The notes below the pieces were generated by a model. The model worked only from the letters and a program-made list of their open reading frames with translations, did not search any database and was not told where the DNA came from. A stretch of 64,000 nt of DNA. Source: Devosia naphthalenivorans (GTDB lineage Bacteria > Pseudomonadota > Alphaproteobacteria > Rhizobiales > Devosiaceae). The DNA lies in assembly GCF_003056355.1 (NCBI RefSeq), contig NZ_PYVW01000017.1:45797-109796 (forward strand), given 5' to 3'. Each line of letters opens with the position of its first letter. Positions within the stretch are counted from its first letter, which is position 1. Positions 35,301 through 45,363 of this stretch are shown one piece after another. A program made the translations under genes and the position numbers.

Positions 35301-37715
35301 ATGGAGAGGCGTGTGGACACGAGCAGCAATGGCGCGCTGGACGACAGCGAACTGGATCTCATTGACGGCTATTGGCGAGCGGCGAACTACCTGTCGGTAG
35401 GACAGATTTACCTTATGGACAATCCGTTGCTCCGGGATCCGCTACTGCCAGATCACGTGAAGCCCCGCCTGCTTGGCCATTGGGGAACGACGCCGGGACT
35501 CAACTTCATCTACGCCCATCTGAACCGACTGATCATCAACCGCGATCTGAACGTCATCTATGTTTGCGGACCTGGCCATGGGGGGCCTGGCATGATCGCG
35601 AATGCTTGGCTGGAGGGCAGCTATAGCGAAGTCTACCCCAGCATAGACGAAACGGTGAGTGGCATGCGTGAACTGTTCAGGCAGTTCTCGTTCCCAGGCG
35701 GGGTATCAAGTCACGCTTCGGCGGAAACACCAGGCTCGATCCACGAAGGCGGCGAACTCGGCTACTCCCTGGCGCACGCATTTGGAGCCGCCTTTGACAA
35801 TCCGGACCTGATCGTCGCGTGCGTGATTGGTGATGGGGAGGCCGAGACCGGTCCGTTGGCTGCCTCTTGGCACTCCAATAAGTTCCTGAACCCCGCCCGG
35901 GACGGGGCTGTTCTGCCGATCTTGCACCTGAACGGCTACAAGATCGCCAATCCCACGGTTTTGGCCCGCATCGATCCGGAGGAACTGACCAACCTGCTCG
36001 TCGGCCTCGGCTACGATCCGATCTTTGTCGAGGGCAGTGATCCACGAGCCATGCATTTGACCATGGCTGCCGCAATGGACAGTGCCGCGGATTCCATCAG
36101 GGCGATCCAGGCGGACGCGCGGGCGGGCGTGGGTCCTCTGGATCGTCCGCGCTGGCCTATGATCGTTCTCCGAAGCCCGAAGGGCTGGACCGGCCCCAAG
36201 GAGGTGGACGGAAAGAAAGTAGAAGACTTCTGGAGGTCCCATCAGGTTCCCGTGAACAATGCTCGGGGAGATGCTTCCCACAGGCTTATCCTTGAGGAGT
36301 GGCTTCGGAGCTATGGGGCCGAAGAGCTGTTCGATGACGCAGGGCGGCTAATTCCCAAGCTGCGGGACCTTGCCCCACATGGTGATCGCCGTATGAGTTC
36401 CAATCCGAGTGCCAACGGAGGGTTACTGCGGCGCGAGCTGCTGCTGCCCGACATCCGTGATTTCGCGATCAAGGTTGGGGAGCCCGGCTCGAGAGTGCAC
36501 GAAGCCACTCGATTGATGGGCGCCTTTCTCCGGGAAACCTTCACCCTGAACGACAAGCGGCAGAATTTCCGTCTTTTCGGACCTGACGAAACCGCCTCCA
36601 ACCGTCTCGATGACGTGTTCGAGGTGACCGCAAAAGCGTGGATGGAGCCGATAAGGGAATATGACACGAACCTGGATAGATCCGGTCGCGTGATGGAGAT
36701 CCTGAGCGAGCACCTTTGCCAGGGATGGCTGGAGGGGTACCTGCTCACCGGTCGGCACGGTCTGTTTTCATGTTACGAGGCATTCATCCACATCGTGGAC
36801 TCCATGTTCAACCAACACGCGAAATGGTTGAAGGTGTCGAGAGGGTTGCCGTGGCGCCGCCCTATATCCTCGCTCAACTATCTGTTGACGTCTCACGTGT
36901 GGCGTCAGGACCACAACGGTTTCTCCCATCAGGACCCAGGCTTCGTGGACCTCGTCACGAACAAGAAGGCCGATATCGTGCGGGTATATTTCCCGCCCGA
37001 TGCGAACTGCCTGCTATGGGTGACAGATCATTGCCTCAGGACCTACGACAGGATCAACGTGATCGTGGCAGGCAAGCAGCCTGCGCCCCAGTATCTAGAC
37101 ATGGATGCGGCGATCGCGCACTGCGAGGCAGGCGTAGGGATTTGGGATTGGGCTGGAACCGAGCCAGCAGACGGCGAGCCGGACGTCGTTCTGGCTTGTG
37201 CCGGCGACGTACCTACCCTTGAAACCCTTGCTGCCGCCGATCTCTTGCGCAGCACACTGCCGCAACTGAAGGTGCGCGTCGTGAACGTCGTGGACCTCAT
37301 GGCGCTACAGCCACAGAAGGTACATCCGCACGGGCTGAGTGACCGTGACTTCGACAGCATCTTCACCAAGGATAAACCGGTGATCTTCGCCTATCACGGC
37401 TACCCGTACCTTATTCACCGACTGACATATCAACGCACCAACCACGTCAATTTCCATGTGCACGGCTTTAACGAGGAAGGGACAACAACCACTCCCTTCG
37501 ACATGGCTGTCCTCAACGAACTCGACCGCTTCCATCTGGCCATGGCCGCGATCGACCGGACCCCGGGGCTGAGCATCAGGGCTGCTCAAGCCAAGCAGCA
37601 CTTCCGCCGCAAGCTGTCTGAACACTTTCACTATGTGAGGGAGCACGGGGAGGACATGCCCGAGATTCTCGATTGGTCCTGGCCGTCTCGATCCACTGGG
37701 GAGGAATGTCAGTAA
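35301..37715 (+). CDS. xfp: Xylulose-5-phosphate/fructose-6-phosphate phosphoketolase
   Basis: 804 residues, normal length for Xfp. The N-terminal [21 protein letters not shown], the TPP-related [10 protein letters not shown], the [20 protein letters not shown] motif with metal-binding residues, and the C-terminal [16 protein letters not shown] are all clear. With phosphate it cleaves xylulose-5-P or fructose-6-P to acetyl-phosphate plus a triose or tetrose phosphate. The acetate kinase gene overlaps its stop, giving a two-step ATP-forming bypass. A GTG at 35313 preceded by GGAGAGG is an alternative start. Anaerobox upstream. Confidence 0.95.
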   Translation: MERRVDTSSNGALDDSELDLIDGYWRAANYLSVGQIYLMDNPLLRDPLLPDHVKPRLLGHWGTTPGLNFIYAHLNRLIINRDLNVIYVCGPGHGGPGMIANAWLEGSYSEVYPSIDETVSGMRELFRQFSFPGGVSSHASAETPGSIHEGGELGYSLAHAFGAAFDNPDLIVACVIGDGEAETGPLAASWHSNKFLNPARDGAVLPILHLNGYKIANPTVLARIDPEELTNLLVGLGYDPIFVEGSDPRAMHLTMAAAMDSAADSIRAIQADARAGVGPLDRPRWPMIVLRSPKGWTGPKEVDGKKVEDFWRSHQVPVNNARGDASHRLILEEWLRSYGAEELFDDAGRLIPKLRDLAPHGDRRMSSNPSANGGLLRRELLLPDIRDFAIKVGEPGSRVHEATRLMGAFLRETFTLNDKRQNFRLFGPDETASNRLDDVFEVTAKAWMEPIREYDTNLDRSGRVMEILSEHLCQGWLEGYLLTGRHGLFSCYEAFIHIVDSMFNQHAKWLKVSRGLPWRRPISSLNYLLTSHVWRQDHNGFSHQDPGFVDLVTNKKADIVRVYFPPDANCLLWVTDHCLRTYDRINVIVAGKQPAPQYLDMDAAIAHCEAGVGIWDWAGTEPADGEPDVVLACAGDVPTLETLAAADLLRSTLPQLKVRVVNVVDLMALQPQKVHPHGLSDRDFDSIFTKDKPVIFAYHGYPYLIHRLTYQRTNHVNFHVHGFNEEGTTTTPFDMAVLNELDRFHLAMAAIDRTPGLSIRAAQAKQHFRRKLSEHFHYVREHGEDMPEILDWSWPSRSTGEECQ

Positions 37716-38911
37716 TGGGCGATTGCCTGCTTTCCCTGAATGCCGGCTCGTCCAGCCTCAAGTTCGCCCTGTTCCGGCAGGCAGGAAATGGAACGTTGGA
37801 GCCGCTGCTCCGCGGGCAGCTGAAGACATCTACCACAGAGGTGCACCTGCAAGCATCCCGTACACATGGGGGTCCGCTGACGGGGATGAGTTGGAGTGCC
37901 GGGCAGGGGGGCGATGTTCTCCGGCTGCTGCAATGGATACGAACAACGGCTGGAGGCGGCGAGATAGCCGCCGTCGGACATCGTATCGTCCACGGCGGCG
38001 GCAAATTTACGCAGCCGGTGATCGCGACCGCTGACATAATTGCCCGGATACAGGCAATTACTCCGCTGGCTCCCCTTCACCAGCCTCTCGGACTAGCGCC
38101 ACTGATCGAACTCCGCGGTGACGAGCCCGAACTCACCCAGGTATGTTGTTTCGATACGGCGTTTCATCACGGTCTTGCGCCGCCGGTGAGCCGGTATGGA
38201 ATTCCCCGGGAGTGGGAGCTCGCCGGTATACGACGGTATGGGTTTCACGGGCTGTCGTACCAGTCGATCGTCGACCAGCTTAGTGACCATTGGCCTGAGC
38301 TTGCCGCAGGGCGGGTGGTAGTTGCCCATCTGGGAAGCGGCGCCAGCCTTTGCGCGTTGTCGAACTGCAAGAGCATGGACACCACAATGGGCTTCAGTGC
38401 CCTCGATGGACTACTCATGGGGACACGTCCCGGGTCCATCGATCCAGGGGTGATACTTCATCTGCTGCGAAGCGGGCTATCGACCGATGACCTGGAGCAT
38501 CTACTCTATCATGAGTCCGGTCTTCTCGGGGTGTCCGGGATTTCATCTGACATTCGGGACCTGCTAGCCAGCGATGCCCCGAGTGCTCGAGAGGCCGTTG
38601 AGCTGTTCGTGTTCCGCAGCGCGAGGGAAACGGCAGCACTTGCTGCTACTTTGGGTGGGCTCGACGGTATTGTATTTACCGGTGGCATCGGAGAGCACAA
38701 TAGCACGATCCGGCAGATGGTCTCTGATCGACTTGGATGGCTTGGGGTCAGGGTAGACCCGGAGGCGAATGCAGCGGGTCTCCAGATCGTTTCGCAAGCG
38801 CAAAGCTCAGTGAGGGTAATGGCATTGGCGACAGATGAGGAGAAAGTCATCGCCAGGTCGTGTTCAGCGGCTCTTGAAGAGCGGCAGCATCCCAATGGAC
38901 CAGAAGGCTAG
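37715..38911 (+). CDS. ackA: Acetate kinase
   Basis: 398 residues from ATG 37715, whose A is the last base of the xfp stop (TAATG); GAGGA lies nine bases upstream. ASKHA kinase signatures: LSLNAGSSSLKFALF at the start, VGHRIVHGG, DTAFHHGL, GFHGLSYQSI, AHLGSGASLCAL and VFTGGIGEH. It converts acetyl-phosphate plus ADP to acetate and ATP, the natural partner of phosphoketolase. Its end overlaps the convergent cation ATPase by 4 bp. Confidence 0.94.
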   Translation: MGDCLLSLNAGSSSLKFALFRQAGNGTLEPLLRGQLKTSTTEVHLQASRTHGGPLTGMSWSAGQGGDVLRLLQWIRTTAGGGEIAAVGHRIVHGGGKFTQPVIATADIIARIQAITPLAPLHQPLGLAPLIELRGDEPELTQVCCFDTAFHHGLAPPVSRYGIPREWELAGIRRYGFHGLSYQSIVDQLSDHWPELAAGRVVVAHLGSGASLCALSNCKSMDTTMGFSALDGLLMGTRPGSIDPGVILHLLRSGLSTDDLEHLLYHESGLLGVSGISSDIRDLLASDAPSAREAVELFVFRSARETAALAATLGGLDGIVFTGGIGEHNSTIRQMVSDRLGWLGVRVDPEANAAGLQIVSQAQSSVRVMALATDEEKVIARSCSAALEERQHPNGPEG

Positions 38912-41742
38912 GCTTCGACCTGCCTCTTCGACATTATGGACGGACCCAGGCTACGCCAAACGATTTTTCGCAGTTCGCTAAACCACAGCACACTGCTGGC
39001 GATGACAAAACAAGCCAGCCACTGTTGCGGCGAGAGCGGGACGGTGCCGAAAGCGACGTTTAGAGGGGCCAGATGCACGACAGCAACCTGCAGCATCACC
39101 GATAGGCCGATCGCTCCCCATAACCATCCGTTGGCGAAAAAGTGCCTAAAGGCGCTAGTGGTCTCCGAGCGAGCATTGAAGCAGTTGAAGAGCTGGGCGA
39201 AAACCAACACGGTGAAACCGGCAGTACGCGCCTGGTCAAGTGTTCCGGTGCCGCCGGGAAAGAGCCCGCCTGGCAAATAGAGGTCGATCGTGAATAGCGT
39301 GGCGATGGCCATGACAAAGCCGTTCAGAAGGACCCCGACCCACATGCGAAGATCGATGGCTCGCTCGTCAGACCCACGTGGCGGGCGAGCCATGAGGTCG
39401 TCGGTCTCCGGATCCACGCCCATTGCCAAGGCCGGGCCGGAATCGGTGACGAGATTAATCCATAGTATCTGTGTTGCCAGAAGTGGAAGGACGACGCTGC
39501 CTCCACCAGCTTCCGTAAGCCCAAGGAAGCCGGCGCCGACAACGCCGAAGAACACCGTCATTACCTCGCCCATGTTGGAGGACAGCAGGTAGCGCAGGAA
39601 TTTCCGGATATTCTCAAATATGCCACGGCCCTCGCGAACCGCATCCACAATGGTTGCGAAGTTATCGTCAACCAAGATCATCTTGGCCGCTTCCTTGGTG
39701 ACCTCGGTGCCGGTCACGCCCATCGCGATGCCGATGTCTGCGGCTTTCAACGCTGGGGCGTCATTGACCCCGTCCCCCGTCATCGCGACGACGTTGCCGG
39801 AAGCCTGCAGGGCGTCGACGATTCGCATCTTGTGAACTGGTGCTACCCGGGCGAAAACCGAATTCGTACGGACGGCCTCATGGAGGGTGTCGTTATCCAT
39901 GAGGTCGAGCTCCGCTCCGGTGAGAGCCCCTACCTCTGCATTCTGGATGTTCAGCTTGGCCGCTATGCTCGATGCCGTGCGTGGGTGATCTCCGGTGATC
40001 ATGATCACGCGGATACCCGCACGATGCGCCTCGGAAATGGCGATGCCGGCTTCCTCGCGAGGTGGATCGATGATGCCGACCGTACCGACAAATATTAGGT
40101 CGTTCTCGAGAGTTTCGGTGGGTGCCCTGCCTTCTTCTGCGGCCAACGGACGGTAGGCGACTGCCAGTGTGCGGAGCGCCTCCTCCGACAGGCGGTTGAC
40201 GTCGGCAACCGCTTTCGCACGACGCGCTTCGTCGAAGGGAAGGACATCCATCCCTACGCGGATGCGAGTACAATGGCTCATCAGCACGTCCGGTGCCCCC
40301 TTGGTGACAATGAGCCGTTCGCATCCATGTTCCCTGTCGCTCTCGATGGTCGACATCATTTTCCGCTCCGACGTGAACGGAAGTTCGCCCAGTCGCTGGA
40401 ATCTTTGCTCCCGGCGTTCCGCCACACCAAGCTTCAGTTCTGCGACGAGGAATGCCGCCTCGGTCGGATCACCTTGGATCGCCCAGAAACCGTCCCCCGT
40501 GTCCTCCAGTTCCGCGTTGCCCGCGAGACTTCCTCCGCTGAGTGCAACGATCTGCTCCGCCCTTAGCAGGTCGTGAAGTTCCTCGCCGTCCGCGCCGGTG
40601 ACCTTGCCAACCGGTGCGTACCCCACGCCGGATACGGTCGATCCGCCGGACGCGGTTAGGATACGCTTGATGGTCATCTCCGAGCGGGTCAACGTACCGG
40701 TTTTGTCCGTGCAGATCACCGAGGCGGAGCCGAGCGTTTCCACGGACGAGAGCTTCTTGACCACCGCGTTTTGCTTGGCCATTCGCTGCACACCGAGCGC
40801 CAGCACCAGGGAGAGAATGGCCGGCAGCCCCTCCGGAACTGCAGCCACCGCAAGGGATACTCCGAGTAGCAGGACGGTGATGACGTCGGATGCGTCCTTT
40901 ATGTCGGATAGCAGGAGCACCGTTGCTACCACGACAAAGGCGATGGCAACCACCGCGGTACCGAGCATGCGCCCGATCCTGGCCACTTCCTTTTGAAGAG
41001 GGGTCGGCTCTTCCATTGTCGCATCCAGCAAGGTGGCAATGGAGCCCATCTCGGTCTGCATGCCCGTGGATGTGACGATGGCCCGGCCTGTACCTTGCAC
41101 GACCGATGTGCCCTTGAAGACCATGCATGTTCGTTCAGCCAACGGAGCCGGATGTGTAAGCGTATCGGTGCGCTTCATCACTGCGTCGCTTTCCCCGGTA
41201 AGCGATGCCTCCTGCACCAGCAGGCTAGCCGATACAAAAAGTCGGGCGTCGGCTCCGATCGCGTCCCCTTCTTCCAGGACCAATATATCGCCGGGTACCA
41301 GTTCTGAACTGGGAATGCGCTTCCGCTCGCCATCGCGCAAAACTGACGACGTCACGCTTGTCATTTGCGCCAAGGCCGCAACGGCATCAGCAGCTCTGGC
41401 CTCCTGAACGAAACCGAGGGCCGCGTTCGCAAGAACCACCGCCACTATGACAGTGGCCTCGGTCGGCCAGCCTTCGCTGCCCTCGATGAACCAAGCTGCC
41501 AGCGAAATGGCGATGGCCCCCAGCAGCAGGTAGACCAACGGGTCACGGAACTGCGCGAACACGCGCTGCCATGCTGGTGTTGGCTTGGTGACACGCAATT
41601 CGTTAGTCCCATGCGTCGCCAGATGCCGGCCAGCAACTTCGGTGCTGAGCCCTCGCTCCGGATCACTCCCGAACCGTTCCGCCACGATGAGGGCATCGAT
41701 AAGCGACAAGTCCTTCTGGGCCGACGTAGATAGGATATGCAA
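38908..41742 (-). CDS. P2-type cation-transporting ATPase
   Basis: 944-residue P-type ATPase with the cation-ATPase N-terminal domain, an LTGESDAV actuator motif, the phosphorylated Asp in ICTDKTGTLT, ATP-binding TKGAPDVL, the GDGVNDAPALK hinge and ten probable transmembrane helices. It is of the SERCA/PMR1-like (P2A) class, so Ca2+ or Mn2+ export is the usual job, though K+/Na+ types look alike. Such pumps recur in alphaproteobacterial microaerobic islands. No consensus anaerobox was seen upstream. Confidence 0.88.
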   Translation of the reverse strand: MHILSTSAQKDLSLIDALIVAERFGSDPERGLSTEVAGRHLATHGTNELRVTKPTPAWQRVFAQFRDPLVYLLLGAIAISLAAWFIEGSEGWPTEATVIVAVVLANAALGFVQEARAADAVAALAQMTSVTSSVLRDGERKRIPSSELVPGDILVLEEGDAIGADARLFVSASLLVQEASLTGESDAVMKRTDTLTHPAPLAERTCMVFKGTSVVQGTGRAIVTSTGMQTEMGSIATLLDATMEEPTPLQKEVARIGRMLGTAVVAIAFVVVATVLLLSDIKDASDVITVLLLGVSLAVAAVPEGLPAILSLVLALGVQRMAKQNAVVKKLSSVETLGSASVICTDKTGTLTRSEMTIKRILTASGGSTVSGVGYAPVGKVTGADGEELHDLLRAEQIVALSGGSLAGNAELEDTGDGFWAIQGDPTEAAFLVAELKLGVAERREQRFQRLGELPFTSERKMMSTIESDREHGCERLIVTKGAPDVLMSHCTRIRVGMDVLPFDEARRAKAVADVNRLSEEALRTLAVAYRPLAAEEGRAPTETLENDLIFVGTVGIIDPPREEAGIAISEAHRAGIRVIMITGDHPRTASSIAAKLNIQNAEVGALTGAELDLMDNDTLHEAVRTNSVFARVAPVHKMRIVDALQASGNVVAMTGDGVNDAPALKAADIGIAMGVTGTEVTKEAAKMILVDDNFATIVDAVREGRGIFENIRKFLRYLLSSNMGEVMTVFFGVVGAGFLGLTEAGGGSVVLPLLATQILWINLVTDSGPALAMGVDPETDDLMARPPRGSDERAIDLRMWVGVLLNGFVMAIATLFTIDLYLPGGLFPGGTGTLDQARTAGFTVLVFAQLFNCFNARSETTSAFRHFFANGWLWGAIGLSVMLQVAVVHLAPLNVAFGTVPLSPQQWLACFVIASSVLWFSELRKIVWRSLGPSIMSKRQVEA

Positions 41743-41900
41743 TTTGCCACCTGTTGGATAACGTTATCCCGTTCGAGCCAAACTCCGGATATCGCGAAGC
41801 TCTGTGCCGATACTGTACTGTGCGGCTGCTGATCCAGGATGTCATTGATCTCTATGACCGGGTGACCTGGGCGCCCCTATTGTTGTGCTGCAATAGCCAA

Positions 41901-41934
41901 AGGGAAAGTCCGGGAATTCCCGGCCTTTCCCTTG
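41901..41934. terminator. Strong bidirectional hairpin after the DUF302 gene
   Basis: AAGGGAAAG and CTTTCCCTT flank an inner CCGGGAATTCCCGG palindrome, giving about 15 paired bases. It lies just past the DUF302 stop (minus strand). Confidence 0.7.
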
Positions 41935-41939
41935 AAGCC

Positions 41940-42326
41940 TTAAATGGCCCTGACAGCATCGGCGAGCATGGCCTGAACCTTGCCCGCAACATCATGCAGT
42001 TGTTCATTGTCGATAGCCTGCATGGATGCAACTGGATCAATGGCACTGACCTCAATAACGCCGTTTTCCTGCTCCCGAACGATCACGTTGCAGGGCAGCA
42101 TGGCCCCAACGCGTGGTTCAAGCTTGAGCGCCTCAAACGCCATCTTCGGATTGCAGGCTCCCAGGATCACGTAGCCAGGCATGTCGACATCCAGCTTGGC
42201 CTTCATGGTCTTCTGAACATCGATTTCGGTGAGGACGCCGAAGCCATTGTCGCCAAGCACCTGCCTGGTGCGCGCGATGGCCGCTTCAAAGGTCATGCCG
42301 GGCAATTGTTTGTCGAACGTGTACAT
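41940..42326 (-). CDS. DUF302 family protein
   Basis: 128 residues from ATG 42326 (AAGAGGAG upstream). Typical DUF302 features: FEAAIARTRQVLGDNGFGVLTEIDVQ, the GYVILGACNPKMAFEALK core and LPCNVIVREQENG. Cytoplasmic; function unknown, but such proteins are repeatedly linked to sulfur oxidation and heme-related operons. Last gene of the BigR-type operon, 14 bp after TauE/SafE. Confidence 0.85.
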   Translation of the reverse strand: MYTFDKQLPGMTFEAAIARTRQVLGDNGFGVLTEIDVQKTMKAKLDVDMPGYVILGACNPKMAFEALKLEPRVGAMLPCNVIVREQENGVIEVSAIDPVASMQAIDNEQLHDVAGKVQAMLADAVRAI

Positions 42327-42340
42327 GGTTGGTCTCCTCT

Positions 42341-43129
42341 TCAGATAAAGGCGGTAACGGTATGGGCGGCCATGTAGATGGCCACGGCCACGATCAAACC
42401 GGCAAAAGCGGTGTTCAGCAGTCCCTTCTTGCTGGCCATCAAGCCTGCAATGCGTGCGCCAACCAGCCCACCGAGTACCCCGCCGCCGATGAACACAGCG
42501 GCCAGCGGCCAATCCACCAGGCCAGAAAAGGCGTAGCTCAAGGCAGTCGTCAGCCCAAAGGCAGTGACTGCGACGAGAGATGAGCCAATGGCATTGAGGA
42601 TCGGCATGCCAGTCGAGGCGACCAGCCCAGGAACGATCAGGAAGCCACCACCGATGCCAAAGAAGCCCGAGAACGCGCCGGTAAGGCCGCCATAGCCAAG
42701 GACCTTGGGCGCCTTCTCCCGATTGCAGGTGGCACCAGGTACTCCAGGGTTCCCTCGCCCGCGGAACATCAGCACGCCCACTACCAGCATGAGGATGGCG
42801 AACAGGAACAGCAATTTGTCGCCATCCATGGCCTTGCCCAGCGTGGAGCCAAGGAAGGCTCCGGCAATGCCAGCGACGGTGTACATGAGGGCGCAGCGCC
42901 AAATCACGTTGCCCTTGCGGGCATGGGTGACAAGGTTGGCGGCAGCATTGGCCGCCACCGCAAAGGCACTCGTTCCAATGGCCACGTGTGCGACTGGAAC
43001 CCCCACGACATAGACCATGAGCGGCACGGCGAGAATGGAGCCACCGCCGCCGAATAGGCCGAGCGTGAAGCCCACGAGGCTACCAGAAAAGGCGCCGAGC
43101 AGATATTGCAGGGGTTCCAGAAGCATCAT
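42341..43129 (-). CDS. TauE/SafE family sulfite/sulfonate exporter
   Basis: 262 residues from ATG 43129, about eight transmembrane helices. The two family repeats are visible as GLFGGGGSILAVPLM and GFFGIGGGFLIVPGL. It likely exports sulfite made when persulfides are oxidised by the neighbouring dioxygenase-like enzyme. Starts 10 bp after the DUF442 gene, within the same operon. Confidence 0.87.
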   Translation of the reverse strand: MMLLEPLQYLLGAFSGSLVGFTLGLFGGGGSILAVPLMVYVVGVPVAHVAIGTSAFAVAANAAANLVTHARKGNVIWRCALMYTVAGIAGAFLGSTLGKAMDGDKLLFLFAILMLVVGVLMFRGRGNPGVPGATCNREKAPKVLGYGGLTGAFSGFFGIGGGFLIVPGLVASTGMPILNAIGSSLVAVTAFGLTTALSYAFSGLVDWPLAAVFIGGGVLGGLVGARIAGLMASKKGLLNTAFAGLIVAVAIYMAAHTVTAFI

Positions 43130-43139
43130 GGTCTTTCGG

Positions 43140-43463
43140 TCAGAGTGAGGCAGCGTAAAGGCTGCCGGCGCGCCCGCCGGAGCGGCAGTAGCCAAGGATG
43201 GGGCCGTCGGTTTCGGCACGGGCCTGTTCGAAGCGGATAAGCTGGCCTTCGGTCAGTTGGCCCGCGACAGGAATATGGAAGGCCTTGAGGCCGAACCGTT
43301 CAGCGACTTCGGCGATCTGGGCGAACGGAGGCTGGCCTGGATCTTCGTCATCTGGCCGGGCGCAGATGATGCCCTTGTACCCCGCCTCAGCGATGAGCCT
43401 GACATCATCAGGCTGGATCTGGGGAGACTGGGCAAACTGGTCATCGATCTTGTTGATTGCCAT
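43140..43463 (-). CDS. DUF442 (TIGR01244) phosphatase-like / rhodanese-like protein
   Basis: 107 residues from ATG 43463. It ends with the P-loop CRSGGRAGSLYA, the Cx5R signature of the dual-specificity-phosphatase-like DUF442 family. In Agrobacterium and Xylella this domain is fused to the metallo-beta-lactamase in one protein (Blh); here it is a separate gene 4 bp after it. A sulfurtransferase role for the Cys is likely in persulfide handling. Confidence 0.83.
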   Translation of the reverse strand: MAINKIDDQFAQSPQIQPDDVRLIAEAGYKGIICARPDDEDPGQPPFAQIAEVAERFGLKAFHIPVAGQLTEGQLIRFEQARAETDGPILGYCRSGGRAGSLYAASL

Positions 43464-43467
43464 GGTG

Positions 43468-44382
43468 TTATTCCTTGGAAGTGGAGAGCCCGTTGATGGG
43501 CACTTTGAGGTAGGTCTTGCCATCGTCATCAGCTGGGGGAAGCTGCCCGGCACGCATGTTGACCTGCAGGGATGGGATTATGAGCTTGGGCATGGAAAGA
43601 GTGCTGTCGCGTTCTTCGCGCATCTTGACGAATTCGTCTTCGGACGTGCCGTGACCGACGTGGATGTTATGGTCGCGTTCCTCTGCGACTGTGGTTTCCC
43701 ACTGGATGTCGCGGCCGTTCGGGCCATAATCGTGGCACATGAAGAGCCGCATCTCTCCCGGCAGGGTCAACAACCGCTGGATCGATTGGTAGAGCGTGCG
43801 AGCATCCCCGCCAGGGAAGTCGGCGCGGGCTGAGCCGCCGTCAGGCATGAACAGGGTATCACCGACAAAGGCAGCGTTGCCGATCACATGCACCATGTCT
43901 GCCGGCGTATGGCCGGGCGTGAACAGGGTGTGGGCTGTCATGGTGCCGATCGGGTAGCTGTCGCCATCCTTGAACAGGCGGTCGAACTGCGACCCGTCAC
44001 GCTGGAACTCGGTCCCTTCGTTGAAGATCTTGCCGAAGGTGTCCTGCACCACGCAGATCTGGTCGCCGATGCCGAGCTTGCCGCCCAGCTTGGACTGGAT
44101 GTAGGGCGCTGCCGAGAGGTGGTCGGCATGAACGTGGGTCTCGATCAGCCACTCAAGTGTCCAGCCATTGTCCTGGATGTGCGCGATGATCTTGTCGGCG
44201 CCTCCATATGCGATGTTCCCGGAGGCATAATCAAAGTCCATGACGGAATCGATCACGGCGCAAGCGTCAGAATTCGGGTCCTTGACGATGTAGCTGATGG
44301 TGTTGGTCGGCTCGTCGAAGAACGCTACAACTTCCGGTTTGATGCCCAGCTCCGGTGTAAATGGGATGGGTTGGGTGGACAT
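43468..44382 (-). CDS. blh: Persulfide-dioxygenase-like metallo-beta-lactamase (Blh part)
   Basis: 304 residues from ATG 44382 (AAAGGAGA upstream). MBL fold with THVHADHL (HxHxDH), H at TPGHTPADM, D at FVGDTLFM and a late His near MCHDYG. This is the ETHE1/Blh pattern of persulfide dioxygenases, which oxidise glutathione persulfide to sulfite with one mononuclear iron. Third gene of the operon controlled by the divergent BigR. The length fits the MBL half of Blh. Confidence 0.88.
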   Translation of the reverse strand: MSTQPIPFTPELGIKPEVVAFFDEPTNTISYIVKDPNSDACAVIDSVMDFDYASGNIAYGGADKIIAHIQDNGWTLEWLIETHVHADHLSAAPYIQSKLGGKLGIGDQICVVQDTFGKIFNEGTEFQRDGSQFDRLFKDGDSYPIGTMTAHTLFTPGHTPADMVHVIGNAAFVGDTLFMPDGGSARADFPGGDARTLYQSIQRLLTLPGEMRLFMCHDYGPNGRDIQWETTVAEERDHNIHVGHGTSEDEFVKMREERDSTLSMPKLIIPSLQVNMRAGQLPPADDDGKTYLKVPINGLSTSKE

Positions 44383-44407
44383 GGAAATCTCCTTTCCAGT
44401 TCGAGGA

Positions 44408-44845
44408 TCAAGCCAAGGCTTGCCGGCGGGTGAATGCCGCCTTGAGCGCATTGGCGCCGAGGATGCCGCCGATCATTGCGGCCACGAAGATGAGCGGGCT
44501 TGGCTCACCGGAACCTAGTGCCGGGATGGCGCCGCCGGGGCAGAACCCGGCTATGCCCCAGCCAATGCCGAACAGGGCTGAACCTGCGATGAGCGGCACG
44601 TCGAGATCACGCTTGGTCGGCAGGTGGAACTTGCGGTCGAAAAGAGGAGCGGGGCGCCGCAGTACGAACCCGTAGCCGATGAAAGTCACGACCAGGGCCG
44701 ATCCCATAACCAGCAACAGGCTGGGGTCCCAGGTGCCGAAGACGTCGAAGAAGTTGAGCACCTTCGCCGGGTTGGCCATGCCGGCGATGACAATGCCCGT
44801 GCCGAAGACGAGGCCAATAGCTGCAGCGGAGAGAACCCGGAGCAT
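44408..44845 (-). CDS. YeeE/YedE (DUF395) sulfur transport half B
   Basis: 145 residues from ATG 44845, whose last base is shared with the upstream half's stop. Three or four membrane helices; GWGIAGFCPGGAIPALGSG carries the Cys of the YeeE family pore. With the preceding gene it forms the usual split YeeE/YedE (PmpAB-like) transporter for thiosulfate or related sulfur species. Confidence 0.85.
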   Translation of the reverse strand: MLRVLSAAAIGLVFGTGIVIAGMANPAKVLNFFDVFGTWDPSLLLVMGSALVVTFIGYGFVLRRPAPLFDRKFHLPTKRDLDVPLIAGSALFGIGWGIAGFCPGGAIPALGSGEPSPLIFVAAMIGGILGANALKAAFTRRQALA

Positions 44846-45273
44846 CAGAAGCCTCCCAGGACGTGACGAACCACGAAGACGGTGACGAAAGTGGTCGCCA
44901 TGAACGTCAGGGTCGCAGCAATAGAGCGGGTCGAGAGCCGGGCCATGCCACAAACGCCGTGGCCCGAGGTGCAGCCACCGCCGAAAGCAACGCCGACGCC
45001 AACGAGAAGGCCGCCCGAGATGATTGCCCAGGACGGAATGTCTGACTGCAGCGGCAGGGACATGCCCGTCAGCAGCAAGATCATTGCTGGAGCAGCAATG
45101 GCGCCGAGCAGGAAGGCCAGACGCCAGTTCCAATCACCCTTGGGCAGGATGATGCCAGTGAGGATTCCGGTCATTCCGGCAATCCTGCCGTGGAAAGTCA
45201 TTAGGGCGACAGCGGCAAGCCCGATCAGGGAGCCGCCAAGGAGCGCTTGGATGGGTGTAAATGATGTTTCCAT
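44845..45273 (-). CDS. YeeE/YedE (DUF395) sulfur transport half A
   Basis: 142 residues from ATG 45273 (TTG 45300 would add nine). The hallmark GVAFGGGCTSGHGVCGMARLS holds the conserved Cys residues lining the transport path. First gene of a six-gene minus-strand operon, divergent from bigR, with the BigR operator between. Confidence 0.86.
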   Translation of the reverse strand: METSFTPIQALLGGSLIGLAAVALMTFHGRIAGMTGILTGIILPKGDWNWRLAFLLGAIAAPAMILLLTGMSLPLQSDIPSWAIISGGLLVGVGVAFGGGCTSGHGVCGMARLSTRSIAATLTFMATTFVTVFVVRHVLGGF

Positions 45274-45336
45274 ATGCCTATGTGTGGGTTGCTGGTTCAA
45301 GGATTGATCAAAAGAGCCCGAATTCTGTTGCTTTAT

Positions 45337-45356
45337 ATATTCGAATATTCTAATAT
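45337..45356. promoter_or_regulatory. BigR operator candidate
   Basis: ATATTCGAATAT (45337-45348) is a perfect palindrome overlapped by ATATTCTAATAT (45345-45356), two AT-rich 12-mers offset by 8 bp, between bigR and the divergent sulfur operon. BigR sites in other bacteria are similar AT-rich inverted repeats. Confidence 0.65.
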
Positions 45357-45363
45357 GTCAACT